Of a stretch of 34,102 nt of DNA, positions 18,898 through 28,012 are shown piece by piece; the first letter of the stretch is position 1; each line of letters starts with the position of its first letter. This DNA comes from a virus, in the IMG/VR virus record IMGVR_UViG_3300028829_000396, positions 1 through 34,102 of that record; one strand, 5' to 3'. Under the pieces are notes generated by a model. It was given only the letters and a program-made list of their open reading frames with translations, searched no databases and had not been told where the DNA came from. The position numbers were made by a program, and so were the translations under genes.

Positions 18898-19639
18898 TAA
18901 TGCTACAAATACAGCACCAGTCACCACAGATGCACAAGAGCAACCTGCTAGTGATAAACCAGAATTTGTACAAGATAAATTTTGGAATGCTGATAGAAAA
19001 GAAGTTAACTTAGAAAATTTAGCTTCTAGTTATAATGCTCTTGAAAAAAAACTTGGATCAAGAACTGAAGATTTGTCTAAACAAATTAGAACAGATCTTG
19101 AACAAGAAAGGCTAGGTAAAACTCCAGAAGAATATAAAGTTAATCTTCCAGAGCTTCCAGAAAATGTAGACGTGTCTGTATCAGATGATATGGAAATAGT
19201 ACAATGGTGGAAAGATACAGCTAAAAAAAACGGATTATCACAAGATCAATTTGATGAAGGTGTAAATGCTTTTGTTAATAATGCCATGGCAACACTTCCA
19301 GATATAAATGGAGAGATGGAAAAGCTTGGTGATAATGCTAAAGAAAGAATAGAAGCAGGTGAGCTTTGGAGTAAAAAAAATCTATCTCCAGAATCTTATA
19401 ATACTTTTTCTTCTCTTGCAGCTACTGCTGATGGAGTTAAAGTTATTGAAGAAATAATGAAGCTTACTAAAGATAGCCCTATACCAACAACACCGACACA
19501 GGTATCAGTAACACCAAATGAAGATGATTTGAAATCTATGTTACAAGATCCTAGATATTGGGACTCAAGTAAAAGAGATCCTGGTTATGTTAAACGTGTA
19601 ACAGAGCTGTATGAAAAAGCATACGAAAAGAAAAATTAA
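18887..19639 (+). CDS. Capsid assembly scaffolding protein
   Basis: The protein has 250 residues and is acidic and mostly helical. A variable N terminus is followed by a short motif FVQDKFWNADRKEVNLENLA and SSYNALEKKLGSR (about 27-60), then helical spacer, and a basic C-terminal helix (YVKRVTELYEKAYEKKN) that would bind the coat protein. This is the usual plan of T7/P22-type scaffolds, and its place between portal and coat genes agrees. AAGGAG stands six bases before the ATG. Confidence 0.88.
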   Translation: MVDDNATNTAPVTTDAQEQPASDKPEFVQDKFWNADRKEVNLENLASSYNALEKKLGSRTEDLSKQIRTDLEQERLGKTPEEYKVNLPELPENVDVSVSDDMEIVQWWKDTAKKNGLSQDQFDEGVNAFVNNAMATLPDINGEMEKLGDNAKERIEAGELWSKKNLSPESYNTFSSLAATADGVKVIEEIMKLTKDSPIPTTPTQVSVTPNEDDLKSMLQDPRYWDSSKRDPGYVKRVTELYEKAYEKKN

Positions 19640-19874
19640 GTTTAAATTTAAAAAACTTAAAAAAGATCTACATTGGTTAGATGCAGTTTCTGAATCTGGT
19701 TGGGTATCTGAAGAAGATATGGAAGAACAAGAACCAGCTAAAGCTGTGTGTAACCAAATGTGGATATACAAAGAAACAAAAAAATACATCACATTATTCG
19801 GAACATATTCATACGATAAAAAAGGTAATTTAGAATTTGGAGAAGTAATTACTATTCCTAAGATATGGATTTAA
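19611..19874 (+). CDS. Small protein between scaffold and coat genes, unknown function
   Basis: The protein has 87 residues with a very basic first 18 (KKHTKRKIKFKFKKLKKD). The rest (LHWLDAVSESGWVSEEDMEE, IYKETKKYITLFGTYS, LEFGEVITIPKIWI) looks like a small beta domain ending in a hydrophobic strand. It overlaps the scaffold gene by 29 bases. The W-DA-GW layout recurs in small phage proteins of this location, but I know no function for it. It ends just at the start of the coat promoter region. Confidence 0.6.
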   Translation: MKKHTKRKIKFKFKKLKKDLHWLDAVSESGWVSEEDMEEQEPAKAVCNQMWIYKETKKYITLFGTYSYDKKGNLEFGEVITIPKIWI

Positions 19875-19892
19875 TTGTGCGTTGCTTATAAT
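19875..19892 (+). promoter_or_regulatory. Putative promoter for the coat gene (GTGCGTT with TATAAT)
   Basis: TTGTGCGTTGCTTATAAT ends in a perfect -10 box, TATAAT, at 19887-19892. It lies in the 146-base gap before the coat gene, the longest gap in the late arm, about 130 bases from the ATG. The first 16 bases also occur exactly at 10487-10502. No good -35 is seen, so an unusual or assisted promoter is likely. Confidence 0.5.
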
Positions 19893-20020
19893 CGTTCTAA
19901 ATTCTATTTTTCATCAAGACCTTAAAAATGTTCAATGATTGCCCTTAAGGACAACAATCCCCTGCATTAGTAAGACAATCGGATAATAACGTAACTTAAC
20001 AACAAACAAAGGACAATAAA

Positions 20021-20851
20021 ATGGCAACATCAATAACAAATGCCTTTATTACTCAGTTTGAAGCAGAAGTTCACATGGCTTACCAAAGAATGGGTTCTAA
20101 GTTAAAGAATCTTGTAAGAACTGTGAATGGTGTTAACGGTAACACTGTTAAGTTTCAGAAAGTAGCAAAAGGATCTGCTAATACTAAAGCAAGACATGCT
20201 GAAGTAGTAGCAATGGATCTATCTCACAGTAACGTGAGTGCCACTTTAACTGATTACTATGCAGCTGATTACGTTGACAAGCTAGACGAGTTAAAGGTAA
20301 ACATTGACGAGAGACAAATAGTTGCACAATCTGCAGCATACGCTTTAGGTAGAAAAACTGACAGTGTATTAACTGGGATTATGAATGGAGCTACAACTCT
20401 TGCAAACAACTCATCAGGTACAGGTACTGGAATGAATCTTGGCAAATCAACTGCCATGATGGAACTTTTCAATACTAATGACGTTCCTGATGACAATCAA
20501 AGATACTGGGTAGTAGGACCAAAACAATGGTCTGATCTACTAGCATTGGATCAATTCTCTAGAGTAGAATACGTTGGCGAAGGTGAACTACCTTACGCTG
20601 GTGGTATGACTGCTAAAAGATGGTTAGGATTCTTATGGTTTGTACATAGTGGACTAGAAACTTCTGGTTCTACTGATAGACATACTGTAGCTTTCCATAA
20701 ATCAGCTTTAGGTTTAGGAGTCGGAACTGATGTAAAAACTGAAGTGAACTATATTCCAGAAAAAGTTTCTCACTTAATTACTTCTATGCTTAGCATAGGT
20801 GGTACTTTAGTAGATTCTGATGGTATTAGAGTTCAGAAATGTGCAGAATAA
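20021..20851 (+). CDS. Major capsid (coat) protein
   Basis: The protein has 276 residues. It begins MATSITNAFITQFEAEVHMA and contains NTVKFQKVAKG (N-arm region), a long spine-type helix (VNIDERQIVAQSAAYALGRK, about 91-110), YWVVGPKQWSDLL and VEYVGEGELPYAGG. This is the coat family of small podoviruses, expected to have the HK97 fold. Context is decisive: scaffold upstream, its own promoter-like site, AAGGAC ribosome site and a GC-rich hairpin after the next gene, as expected for the most strongly made virion protein. Codon use is visibly less AT-biased than in neighbouring genes. Confidence 0.92.
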   Translation: MATSITNAFITQFEAEVHMAYQRMGSKLKNLVRTVNGVNGNTVKFQKVAKGSANTKARHAEVVAMDLSHSNVSATLTDYYAADYVDKLDELKVNIDERQIVAQSAAYALGRKTDSVLTGIMNGATTLANNSSGTGTGMNLGKSTAMMELFNTNDVPDDNQRYWVVGPKQWSDLLALDQFSRVEYVGEGELPYAGGMTAKRWLGFLWFVHSGLETSGSTDRHTVAFHKSALGLGVGTDVKTEVNYIPEKVSHLITSMLSIGGTLVDSDGIRVQKCAE

Positions 20852-20863
20852 TAGGAGAATAAT

Positions 20864-21115
20864 ATGGCATACGCAACAGACAACCCAATCAAAAAGATTG
20901 CTGAAGCTGGTGGTAACAGTGTTTTCTTCTATATAGACGGAGATGCAATCGGAACTATTGTAGGTTCTGGTTACTTCAACTCAGCATATGCAGAGCTAAA
21001 ACAAGGTGACATGATAATTGTTACTTCTGGTATTGGTGGAACTATAGCAGCAGACGTGCTATCAGTAACATCAGCTAGTGGTGCAACTACAGTTACTACT
21101 GTAGCTTTAGCATAA
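20864..21115 (+). CDS. Probable head decoration or minor capsid protein
   Basis: The protein has 83 residues, rich in Gly, Ala, Thr and Val, with alternating beta sequence (NSVFFYIDGDAIGTIVGSGY, GDMIIVTSGIGGTIAAD, ATTVTTVALA). Small beta proteins directly after the coat gene are often capsid decoration proteins. It has a strong AGGAG site six bases before the ATG, and the GGGCGAG/CTCGCCC hairpin closes the two-gene unit. The role is inferred from place and composition. Confidence 0.65.
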   Translation: MAYATDNPIKKIAEAGGNSVFFYIDGDAIGTIVGSGYFNSAYAELKQGDMIIVTSGIGGTIAADVLSVTSASGATTVTTVALA

Positions 21116-21130
21116 TAATAATACTTGTGT

Positions 21131-21148
21131 GGGCGAGGCAACTCGCCC
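21131..21148 (+). terminator. Strong hairpin after the coat unit (possible partial terminator)
   Basis: GGGCGAG (21131-21137) pairs perfectly with CTCGCCC (21142-21148) around a GCAA tetraloop of the GNRA class. No T-run follows, only TCATATT. It may end part of the transcripts or protect the coat mRNA from decay. Confidence 0.6.
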
Positions 21149-21182
21149 TCATATTAACTAAAAAAGTAATTAAGGAAATAAA

Positions 21183-21458
21183 ATGGTAAAAATAAAAAAT
21201 ATTTTAAAAAATACATATACAGATACAAAAGATTATTTAACTATTGAACCAACTCAAAAAAGATCATTGTTTTCTACTTTAAAAAAACAAGCTAATAGAG
21301 ATCTTATTCCATTTGAACATAATGAAAACATGAACTCTAATGAAATAAGAACATATGGTTTAAGTAAAAATTCTGCTGTACGAGCAGTACAAAAAAAACT
21401 TACTAAAAAAGGTAAAGCTGCTGTACAAGATATGAGATTAAAAAGTATTAATAAATAA
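21183..21458 (+). CDS. Small basic protein, unknown function
   Basis: The protein has 91 residues and is basic throughout (KKQANRDLIPFEHN, AVRAVQKKLTKKGKAAVQDM). No family is recognised. It follows the coat-unit hairpin with TAAGGAAATAAA as ribosome site and overlaps the tail-tube gene by one base (TAATG). A virion or assembly role is likely from position. Confidence 0.6.
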   Translation: MVKIKNILKNTYTDTKDYLTIEPTQKRSLFSTLKKQANRDLIPFEHNENMNSNEIRTYGLSKNSAVRAVQKKLTKKGKAAVQDMRLKSINK

Positions 21459-22057
21459 TGGCAACTACAAAAGTAGATATATGTGCGAGAGCATTAGTTA
21501 TGATAGGAGCGCAACCTATATCTTCTTTTTCTGATGGTAGCACAGAAGCTCTTGTTGCATCTAATTTATATGAAGACATTGTAGAGTCTTCTTTAACAAG
21601 ACATAGATGGAAGTTTGCTACTAATCAAAAACAATTATCTTTACTTACTGCTAAACCAGAAGCTAGATATGAATATGCATATCAATTACCAGCTAGTCCA
21701 GGAGTTTTACATATAGCTTCTTTAACAGTAAATGATTATGTAATTCCATATACAAGATATAAAGATAAAATTTACGTTAATACTTATGGTGCTAATCATA
21801 GTTTAATACTTGATTATATTTACAGAGTAGAAGAAGAATATTTTCCAGCTCATTTTAAAGTTGCTTTAGAATATGAACTAGCTTCTTTATTTGCAGGTTC
21901 AGTTGCAAGAGATGCAGGAATGATTAGAGAGTTTAAAGGTTTAGCTGATAGACAATTTTTAATATCTAAAAATATAGATGCTTCAGAAGTAACTAATAAA
22001 AAACTTGATACATCTAGATTTATTAACTTAAGAAACACTACGAGAACTGATGTATAA
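21458..22057 (+). CDS. Tail tubular protein A (T7 gp11-like adaptor)
   Basis: The protein has 199 residues, the normal size. The N terminus VDICARALVMIGAQPISSFS and ALVASNLYEDIVESSLTRH, then WKFATNQKQLSLL, are characteristic of gp11-type adaptors. It would form a twelve-copy ring below the portal and connect it to the nozzle. It is coupled to both neighbours through TAATG, and the nozzle gene follows, as in T7. Confidence 0.92.
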   Translation: MATTKVDICARALVMIGAQPISSFSDGSTEALVASNLYEDIVESSLTRHRWKFATNQKQLSLLTAKPEARYEYAYQLPASPGVLHIASLTVNDYVIPYTRYKDKIYVNTYGANHSLILDYIYRVEEEYFPAHFKVALEYELASLFAGSVARDAGMIREFKGLADRQFLISKNIDASEVTNKKLDTSRFINLRNTTRTDV

Positions 22058-24267
22058 TGGCAAGAGCATTAAAAACTGTAATAACAAATTTTTCAGCAGG
22101 AGAGCTTAATCCTTTACTAGCTACAAGAACAGATACTCCAGCTTATATTAATGGTGCTAAACAATGTAGAAATTTTGCATTATTAGCAGAAGGTGGGTTA
22201 ATGAGAAGACCAGGAACTTCTTACTTAGCTACATTACCAGCTGAATGTAGATTAATACCTTTTGTTTTTTCTGATGATGAAATAGCTATTATTGCTTTAT
22301 CTAATAATAGAATGGATGTTTATAATATTAGTGGTACTGTTTTATCTTCTAATATTACAACTAATTGTAATTGGACTACAGCTCAATTATTTGAATTAAA
22401 TTTTGCACAGTTTGCAGATACTATTTTTATTACTCATAGAGATAATCCAATAAGAAAAATATTTAGAACTTCAGCTACAGCTTTTGAAGTACAAGCATTT
22501 GCATTTGATACAGACGATTCAATAACTGTAAATAGTACAAATAAATCAAAACAACCTTTTTATAAATATGCTGATGGATCTATAAGTGTAACACTTTCAG
22601 CTCATGCAACAGGTGCAGGAAGAACATTAACTGCTTCAGCTAGTGCATTTACATCTGCTTATGTAAACACATATTTAGAGGTAAATAAAAAACAAGTTTT
22701 TGTAACAGGATTTACAAGTGCAACTGTACTAACAGTTACTGTGATTGAAGATGCAGGAAGTGCTGGACCACATTTTGATTGGAAAGAACAAACAATATCA
22801 GTTATCAAAGGTTTTCCCCAAGCAGTTACATTTCATAATAATAGATTATGGTTAGGTGGAATTAAATCTAGACCTTCATCTGTACTAGCATCTACTATTT
22901 CAGAGTATTTTAATTTTGATACAGCAGCAGGTGAAGCTGATGAATCTATTGATTTAGATATTGCAGGTTCAGAAATTAATGAAGTAAGACATTTTTTATC
23001 TGGTAAAGACTTACAAGTATTTACAGATGGTGGAGAATATTACATACCTAGATCTAATGATAATACTATTACTCCTGGCAATATAGCTGTACTAAGACAA
23101 ACACCATATGGAATTGGTAGAACTTCTCCAGTGATGTTTGATCAAGCAGCAGGATTTGTACAAAAAAATGGTAAGTCAGTTAGAGAGTTTGTTTATTCAG
23201 ATATAGAAGATGGATATAAATCTACATCAGTATCTATACTTGCAGAACATCTTATAGATAGTCCTAAACAAATAGCTATTATAAAAGGTAACTTTACAAG
23301 ACCAGAACAATATGCATTGTTTTTAAATAGTGGTTCTGTACATAATGGATCTATAGCTTTGTTTCATTCAGTAAGAGATGAAAAAATTGCAGGATGGGGA
23401 TTATGGTCAACAAAAACAAATGACTTCTTTCATTCTATTATAGCTCTTAATGAGTTTCTTGTAGTAGCTTGTAAAAGACAATTAAATGGTTCTACTGTTT
23501 ATACTTTAGAAAAGTTTGCAGATGATGATAGTTTAACATTAGATTGTAGCTTAACATCTACTGTATCACAAAGAGGATCGCCTTTAGTTAAAGGGGCTTC
23601 ACAGTCTGGATCTGTATTAATTACAGATGGTTTTACATCTAATCCATTAGTAAATGAAACATTTAGTATTGCAGGAAATGCTACTGTTTATACAATACAA
23701 GCAATAACAAATAATGGTGGAGGAACTTATACATTAAATCTAGATAAAACTTTAGCAGCAACTCCAGCAGATGATGCTGTTATTACTTTAATAAAAGTAC
23801 ATTTACATTCTGTAAATGGAATATATACTAATGAGTCAGTAAATTGTGTAGAGGGAAATAGTAGTCTTGGTGCGTTTACTGTTTCGGCATCTGATACTAT
23901 TACTTTAACAAATCCTCACGCAACTGGGGTAAAGATAGGATTTAATTATACACCTGTGATAGAAACTATGCCAATTGATAAAGAATTACCAGAAGGTCCA
24001 TTAACAGGACAACCAAGAAGAATTTCAAGAGCCATCATTGATATTAATTCTGCTTTAGATTTAACTGTAAAAGCTGCAGACAAGACTGCCAAATCTTTAG
24101 TAGTCCAACAAGTTAGTTTTACTGGTGGTTCTGACTTAACACCTGTTACAGAAAAAAAAGAATTTTTCTTTTTAGGTTATGATAAAAGTCCAACAGTAAC
24201 ATTATCTCAAGATGATCCATTACCTATTAAAGTATTAGGAATGAGTGTGGAGGTTATATTTGCATGA
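22057..24267 (+). CDS. Tail tubular protein B (T7 gp12-like nozzle)
   Basis: The protein has 736 residues, close to the T7 nozzle length. The first 60 residues (ITNFSAGELNPLLATRTD, NGAKQCRNFALLAEGGLMRR, PGTSYLA) are the classic start of phage nozzle/stabilisation proteins. The middle has PQAVTFHNNRLWLGG (about 255-269) and SVREFVYSDIEDGYKS, which recur in the family. The C-terminal third contains beta-rich insertions. Six copies would form the tail tip channel. It overlaps the next gene as ATGA. Confidence 0.93.
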   Translation: MARALKTVITNFSAGELNPLLATRTDTPAYINGAKQCRNFALLAEGGLMRRPGTSYLATLPAECRLIPFVFSDDEIAIIALSNNRMDVYNISGTVLSSNITTNCNWTTAQLFELNFAQFADTIFITHRDNPIRKIFRTSATAFEVQAFAFDTDDSITVNSTNKSKQPFYKYADGSISVTLSAHATGAGRTLTASASAFTSAYVNTYLEVNKKQVFVTGFTSATVLTVTVIEDAGSAGPHFDWKEQTISVIKGFPQAVTFHNNRLWLGGIKSRPSSVLASTISEYFNFDTAAGEADESIDLDIAGSEINEVRHFLSGKDLQVFTDGGEYYIPRSNDNTITPGNIAVLRQTPYGIGRTSPVMFDQAAGFVQKNGKSVREFVYSDIEDGYKSTSVSILAEHLIDSPKQIAIIKGNFTRPEQYALFLNSGSVHNGSIALFHSVRDEKIAGWGLWSTKTNDFFHSIIALNEFLVVACKRQLNGSTVYTLEKFADDDSLTLDCSLTSTVSQRGSPLVKGASQSGSVLITDGFTSNPLVNETFSIAGNATVYTIQAITNNGGGTYTLNLDKTLAATPADDAVITLIKVHLHSVNGIYTNESVNCVEGNSSLGAFTVSASDTITLTNPHATGVKIGFNYTPVIETMPIDKELPEGPLTGQPRRISRAIIDINSALDLTVKAADKTAKSLVVQQVSFTGGSDLTPVTEKKEFFFLGYDKSPTVTLSQDDPLPIKVLGMSVEVIFA

Positions 24268-24800
24268 GTGCTGATCCAGTAACATTAGCTGTTATAAGTA
24301 CAAGTATTCAAGCTGTAGGAACTTATCAGGGAATACAAGCTCAGAAAGCTGCAAACAAGGCAGCAATAAGATCTTACGAAGATGAGAAAAAGTTTAATGA
24401 ACTTAAAGCATTACAAGATTCAAATAACGTAAGAGAAGAAGCAAAAAAGAAACAAAAAATTAATAGAGCTATTGTAGCAGGAGCAGGTTACAATGATGAT
24501 AGTAGACATTTTTTATCTACTCAATCTGAAATAGATAGAATAGCTACAAAAGATATTGGTAATATAAGAATTAATATGATGAGAGGAAATCAAAAAATGG
24601 ATACTATGATTTACACAACTAGAGTTATGGGTAAGGCACAAGAGTTTGGTGGTTATGCAAGTATAGCATCAGCAGGATTTAAAACAGCTGCTTACGCTAA
24701 ACAATATAAAACAAAAAATAAAACAAGAGGTCAATATATCGGAGGAACGCAAAGTGATGGAAATTATTTTGATCCATATGATTCAGGACAAACGGAGTAA
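24264..24800 (+). CDS. Internal virion protein, T7 gp14-like
   Basis: The protein has 178 residues. The N-terminal third is hydrophobic and Ala-rich (VTLAVISTSIQAVGTYQGI), then comes a charged helix (KAANKAAIRSYEDEKKFNE) and RAIVAGAGYN. Small proteins of this plan right after the nozzle gene are the gp14-type internal core proteins that enter the outer membrane on infection. The last 30 residues are polar and Gly-rich. Sequence match to T7 itself is not expected to be high; placement is the main support. Confidence 0.75.
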   Translation: MSADPVTLAVISTSIQAVGTYQGIQAQKAANKAAIRSYEDEKKFNELKALQDSNNVREEAKKKQKINRAIVAGAGYNDDSRHFLSTQSEIDRIATKDIGNIRINMMRGNQKMDTMIYTTRVMGKAQEFGGYASIASAGFKTAAYAKQYKTKNKTRGQYIGGTQSDGNYFDPYDSGQTE

Positions 24801-24802
24801 TT

Positions 24803-27800
24803 ATGGCATTAAAACAAGGTAAAAGATTAGTAAATTTAAAATCAAGTGTAGCTGATAATATTGGTATACCTAAATATCCAACAACTAATATAGCAGCAGA
24901 AATATCTAAACCTATTTCAGAAGCTATTGATTCTTTTAGAAAAATAGCTGAATCAGATGCTTCTGTACAATTTAAAACTTCTTTTAATAAAACATCTACA
25001 GAGCATTATTTAAATTTAAAAAAGAAATTTGAATTTGATCCAGATGGTATGAAAAATGCTGTAGATGCATATGCTAAAAATACTATTGAAAATACTCCAC
25101 GTGTATATAGAGATTATGCTACTAACATACTTGCACAAAAAAACTTAGCTAATTTAAATTATGCAGCTGCTAATCATAAAAATTTAAATACTAATATCTC
25201 ATTAGAAAACTGGCAAACTACAAGAACAGAAAATGAAAATTTATATGCAGACAATATGGATAACATTCAAAATGATTCAGATATAGGATGGTTTACTATT
25301 AATAGTTATACAGCAAATACATCATTTAAAAACTTAAATGAATCTTATGGAACTGCTGAAGATAATCTAGTTAATACTAATAGATATAAAGGAACTCAAC
25401 TTAAAAAAGATTTAGAAAAAGATTTAGAAAATCTTGAAACACTTAGAGTATATAACTTAATGGTTAAAGATACAGAAGATGGTAGCAAAGCAGATGCTCT
25501 AACTTATTTAAATAATTATGCTGCTGGAAAAGATTCAAGAAGTTTAACAGAAGATTTATTTGAAAATAAAAACGAAAGAAATAATCCTATATTTAAAAAA
25601 TATCAAGCTCATATAACTAACGATTTTAATAGAGCAAAAATAGTTAAAGAAGTTATGGCTCTTTATCAAAGTTATAATGGAGATAAGATTAAAGCATTAA
25701 ATGTTACTAAGGAATATAACTTAGATGGATTGCAAGAACCTGGACAAATTTTAAATGTAATTAATTTTGAAGATGCAAAGAATACTAATGCTGTTGAATA
25801 TGTAATTAAGAATATGCCTAATGCAAAACCTAAAGATAGAAATGATGCAATTAAAATTGTAGAAGATCATATTCAAATACAACAATTAGTAAGTGATGCT
25901 AAAAATGGAACTAAAATAAGTTTTAGAGATATAGAACAAAAAAAATTATTTGGTAAAGCTATTTTAGCTAACAATGGAATTAATGATGAAAACATTACTG
26001 ACATAACTAATCCAGACTTAGGTAAAGCTGTTAGTCTAATGGCTAGACATGATATAACACCAGAAGCTATTATTAATAGATTAAATACTAAAGTAAATGT
26101 AGACTTTAATAATCCAGGACAAATAGAAATCTATAAAGAAAATCTTGGTTTATACAAATTTATAAAAGCTCAATATCCTGGTTTAACTTTAGAAAATTCT
26201 TTTATATATGAAGAAGGTTTAAAAATGGGAGCTACAGCTGTACAAGATAATAAGTCTTTAGGTTTTAGATTAAATGATATTGTAAAAGATGTTCCTAAAT
26301 ATCAAGAAAGAGAAAAAAAAATAAAAGATAATTTAGCATTATATAAGCCAGAAGTTGTAGAACAAATTTCTGAAGTTATTAGTACATTAGATATTAATAC
26401 AGATTCTTGGTGGGCTAAAAAATTTACTTTAAGTGAAAAAAATAAATATACAGATTTATTTCACAATAGTGGTACAAAATTATTACCTAATAAATCATCA
26501 ACATTATTAACTCCACAAATAAAAGGTAAATTGTTAGACAATGCAATAACACATTTAACTAATATGGTTGGTAATAAAGATTTTGATTTAAATAGTGATG
26601 AAGGAAAAATTATGTTTCAACAATCTATTATTAAAGCTTTAGATTCTTTAAAAGATCAAGGTTTGACTGGAACAAAATTTAGTGGAAACAATCAAATTAA
26701 AATGGTGAAAAATGCATATGAAGATAAAATTGGAATACAAGATCAAGGTTTTGAAAATTCTATTATAGCTTATGGAGAATATTTAAATAACACTTTAACA
26801 GAAACACAAAAAAAAGAAAGATTTGGAAGTGTATTAAGTGGTAAAAAGATTGTAAGCAATAATATTAGCAATATTATAAAAAAAGAAATAGATAATGGAT
26901 TTGAAAATACTATTATAGAATTTGCAGGAACTTATAATGAGTTTGGACAACCAAATTATCATTTAAAAATGAATCATAATAATACTATTATTAATTTAAC
27001 AGAAGGTACTAAATATTTTGATCCTACTGCATTTGCTGGAGTTAATAAAATTAGTGGTAAAAATGGAAGTAGAGATCAACTCATTCTTACTTTAGCTGAA
27101 CAAAAATATGAAGCGTTTGAAAAAACTTTTGGTCATTTATTAGATGGTAATTCTTGGTCAGAAAACTTTGCTAAATCAGTAGTTTATAAAACTATTAAAA
27201 TGGGCATAGAAGCTAGTGATTATAAATGGTACCCAGATATTCCAGGATTAAATGATGTGCCTACAGAAATGAAACCATTTGCATTTATATTTAAAACTTT
27301 AGGAATAGATGTAGATTTAAAACCTTACTATGATGAAGGTATTAAAATTAACAATGAAATAGATCAACACTTGTCTATGGATGCACAGATAGAATCTGAT
27401 ACTAGAATTAGTCCTAAAGATAAAAAAGTAGAATCTGTATTTCCTCCATACAAAACAGAATACACTAGACAAAATGCTAGTCTGTATTACAGAAAATACG
27501 CATATGATAATTATCAAAATACTTCTTTACCATTAACATTAAGAACAAATAATTATATGGCAGTTATGAAAACTGACTCATCTTGGGAAGGTGAAATAAC
27601 TGATATTAATACTGGCAATCAAGCTGCGATTTTTGCTAGACCTCAAGATTCTATTAGAGCTAGTATAAGAGTTATGATTAACAACTCATCAATTATTAAT
27701 AATAATACTACTAAAAGATATGGTGACACACCAACAATAGAAGAAATTTTAACAAGTTACGCAGAAAAAACAGAACCATATTTAAATGCTTTAGAAGCTA

Positions 27801-28012
27801 AAACTGATATGACAAGAGATACTGTAATTAATTTTTTAGATAATAATCAAATGCATGGACTAATTAAATTTATGATTGAACATGAAATGGGATCAGCAGC
27901 ATTTAATAAATATTATCCTCCAGATAATCAAGTTTTCTTAGACTCTATGATCTTTGATGGATATGAACAAGGTATTAATTCTTACAAAGGTCAACTAGGA
28001 AAGATTAGATGA
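24803..28012 (+). CDS. Large internal virion protein 1 (1069 residues)
   Basis: The gene follows the gp14-like gene by two bases and has an unusually high Asn, Lys and Ile content. Most of it is helical and unrecognised. The C-terminal region (about 935-1050), with NQAAIFARPQDSIRASIRVM, PTIEEILTSYAEK and QMHGLIKFMIEHEMG, resembles a domain seen at the ends of large virion proteins in many phages. No lytic transglycosylase motif was found. It probably forms part of the head core that is ejected to make a channel for DNA. It overlaps the next gene by four bases. Confidence 0.75.
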   Translation: MALKQGKRLVNLKSSVADNIGIPKYPTTNIAAEISKPISEAIDSFRKIAESDASVQFKTSFNKTSTEHYLNLKKKFEFDPDGMKNAVDAYAKNTIENTPRVYRDYATNILAQKNLANLNYAAANHKNLNTNISLENWQTTRTENENLYADNMDNIQNDSDIGWFTINSYTANTSFKNLNESYGTAEDNLVNTNRYKGTQLKKDLEKDLENLETLRVYNLMVKDTEDGSKADALTYLNNYAAGKDSRSLTEDLFENKNERNNPIFKKYQAHITNDFNRAKIVKEVMALYQSYNGDKIKALNVTKEYNLDGLQEPGQILNVINFEDAKNTNAVEYVIKNMPNAKPKDRNDAIKIVEDHIQIQQLVSDAKNGTKISFRDIEQKKLFGKAILANNGINDENITDITNPDLGKAVSLMARHDITPEAIINRLNTKVNVDFNNPGQIEIYKENLGLYKFIKAQYPGLTLENSFIYEEGLKMGATAVQDNKSLGFRLNDIVKDVPKYQEREKKIKDNLALYKPEVVEQISEVISTLDINTDSWWAKKFTLSEKNKYTDLFHNSGTKLLPNKSSTLLTPQIKGKLLDNAITHLTNMVGNKDFDLNSDEGKIMFQQSIIKALDSLKDQGLTGTKFSGNNQIKMVKNAYEDKIGIQDQGFENSIIAYGEYLNNTLTETQKKERFGSVLSGKKIVSNNISNIIKKEIDNGFENTIIEFAGTYNEFGQPNYHLKMNHNNTIINLTEGTKYFDPTAFAGVNKISGKNGSRDQLILTLAEQKYEAFEKTFGHLLDGNSWSENFAKSVVYKTIKMGIEASDYKWYPDIPGLNDVPTEMKPFAFIFKTLGIDVDLKPYYDEGIKINNEIDQHLSMDAQIESDTRISPKDKKVESVFPPYKTEYTRQNASLYYRKYAYDNYQNTSLPLTLRTNNYMAVMKTDSSWEGEITDINTGNQAAIFARPQDSIRASIRVMINNSSIINNNTTKRYGDTPTIEEILTSYAEKTEPYLNALEAKTDMTRDTVINFLDNNQMHGLIKFMIEHEMGSAAFNKYYPPDNQVFLDSMIFDGYEQGINSYKGQLGKIR

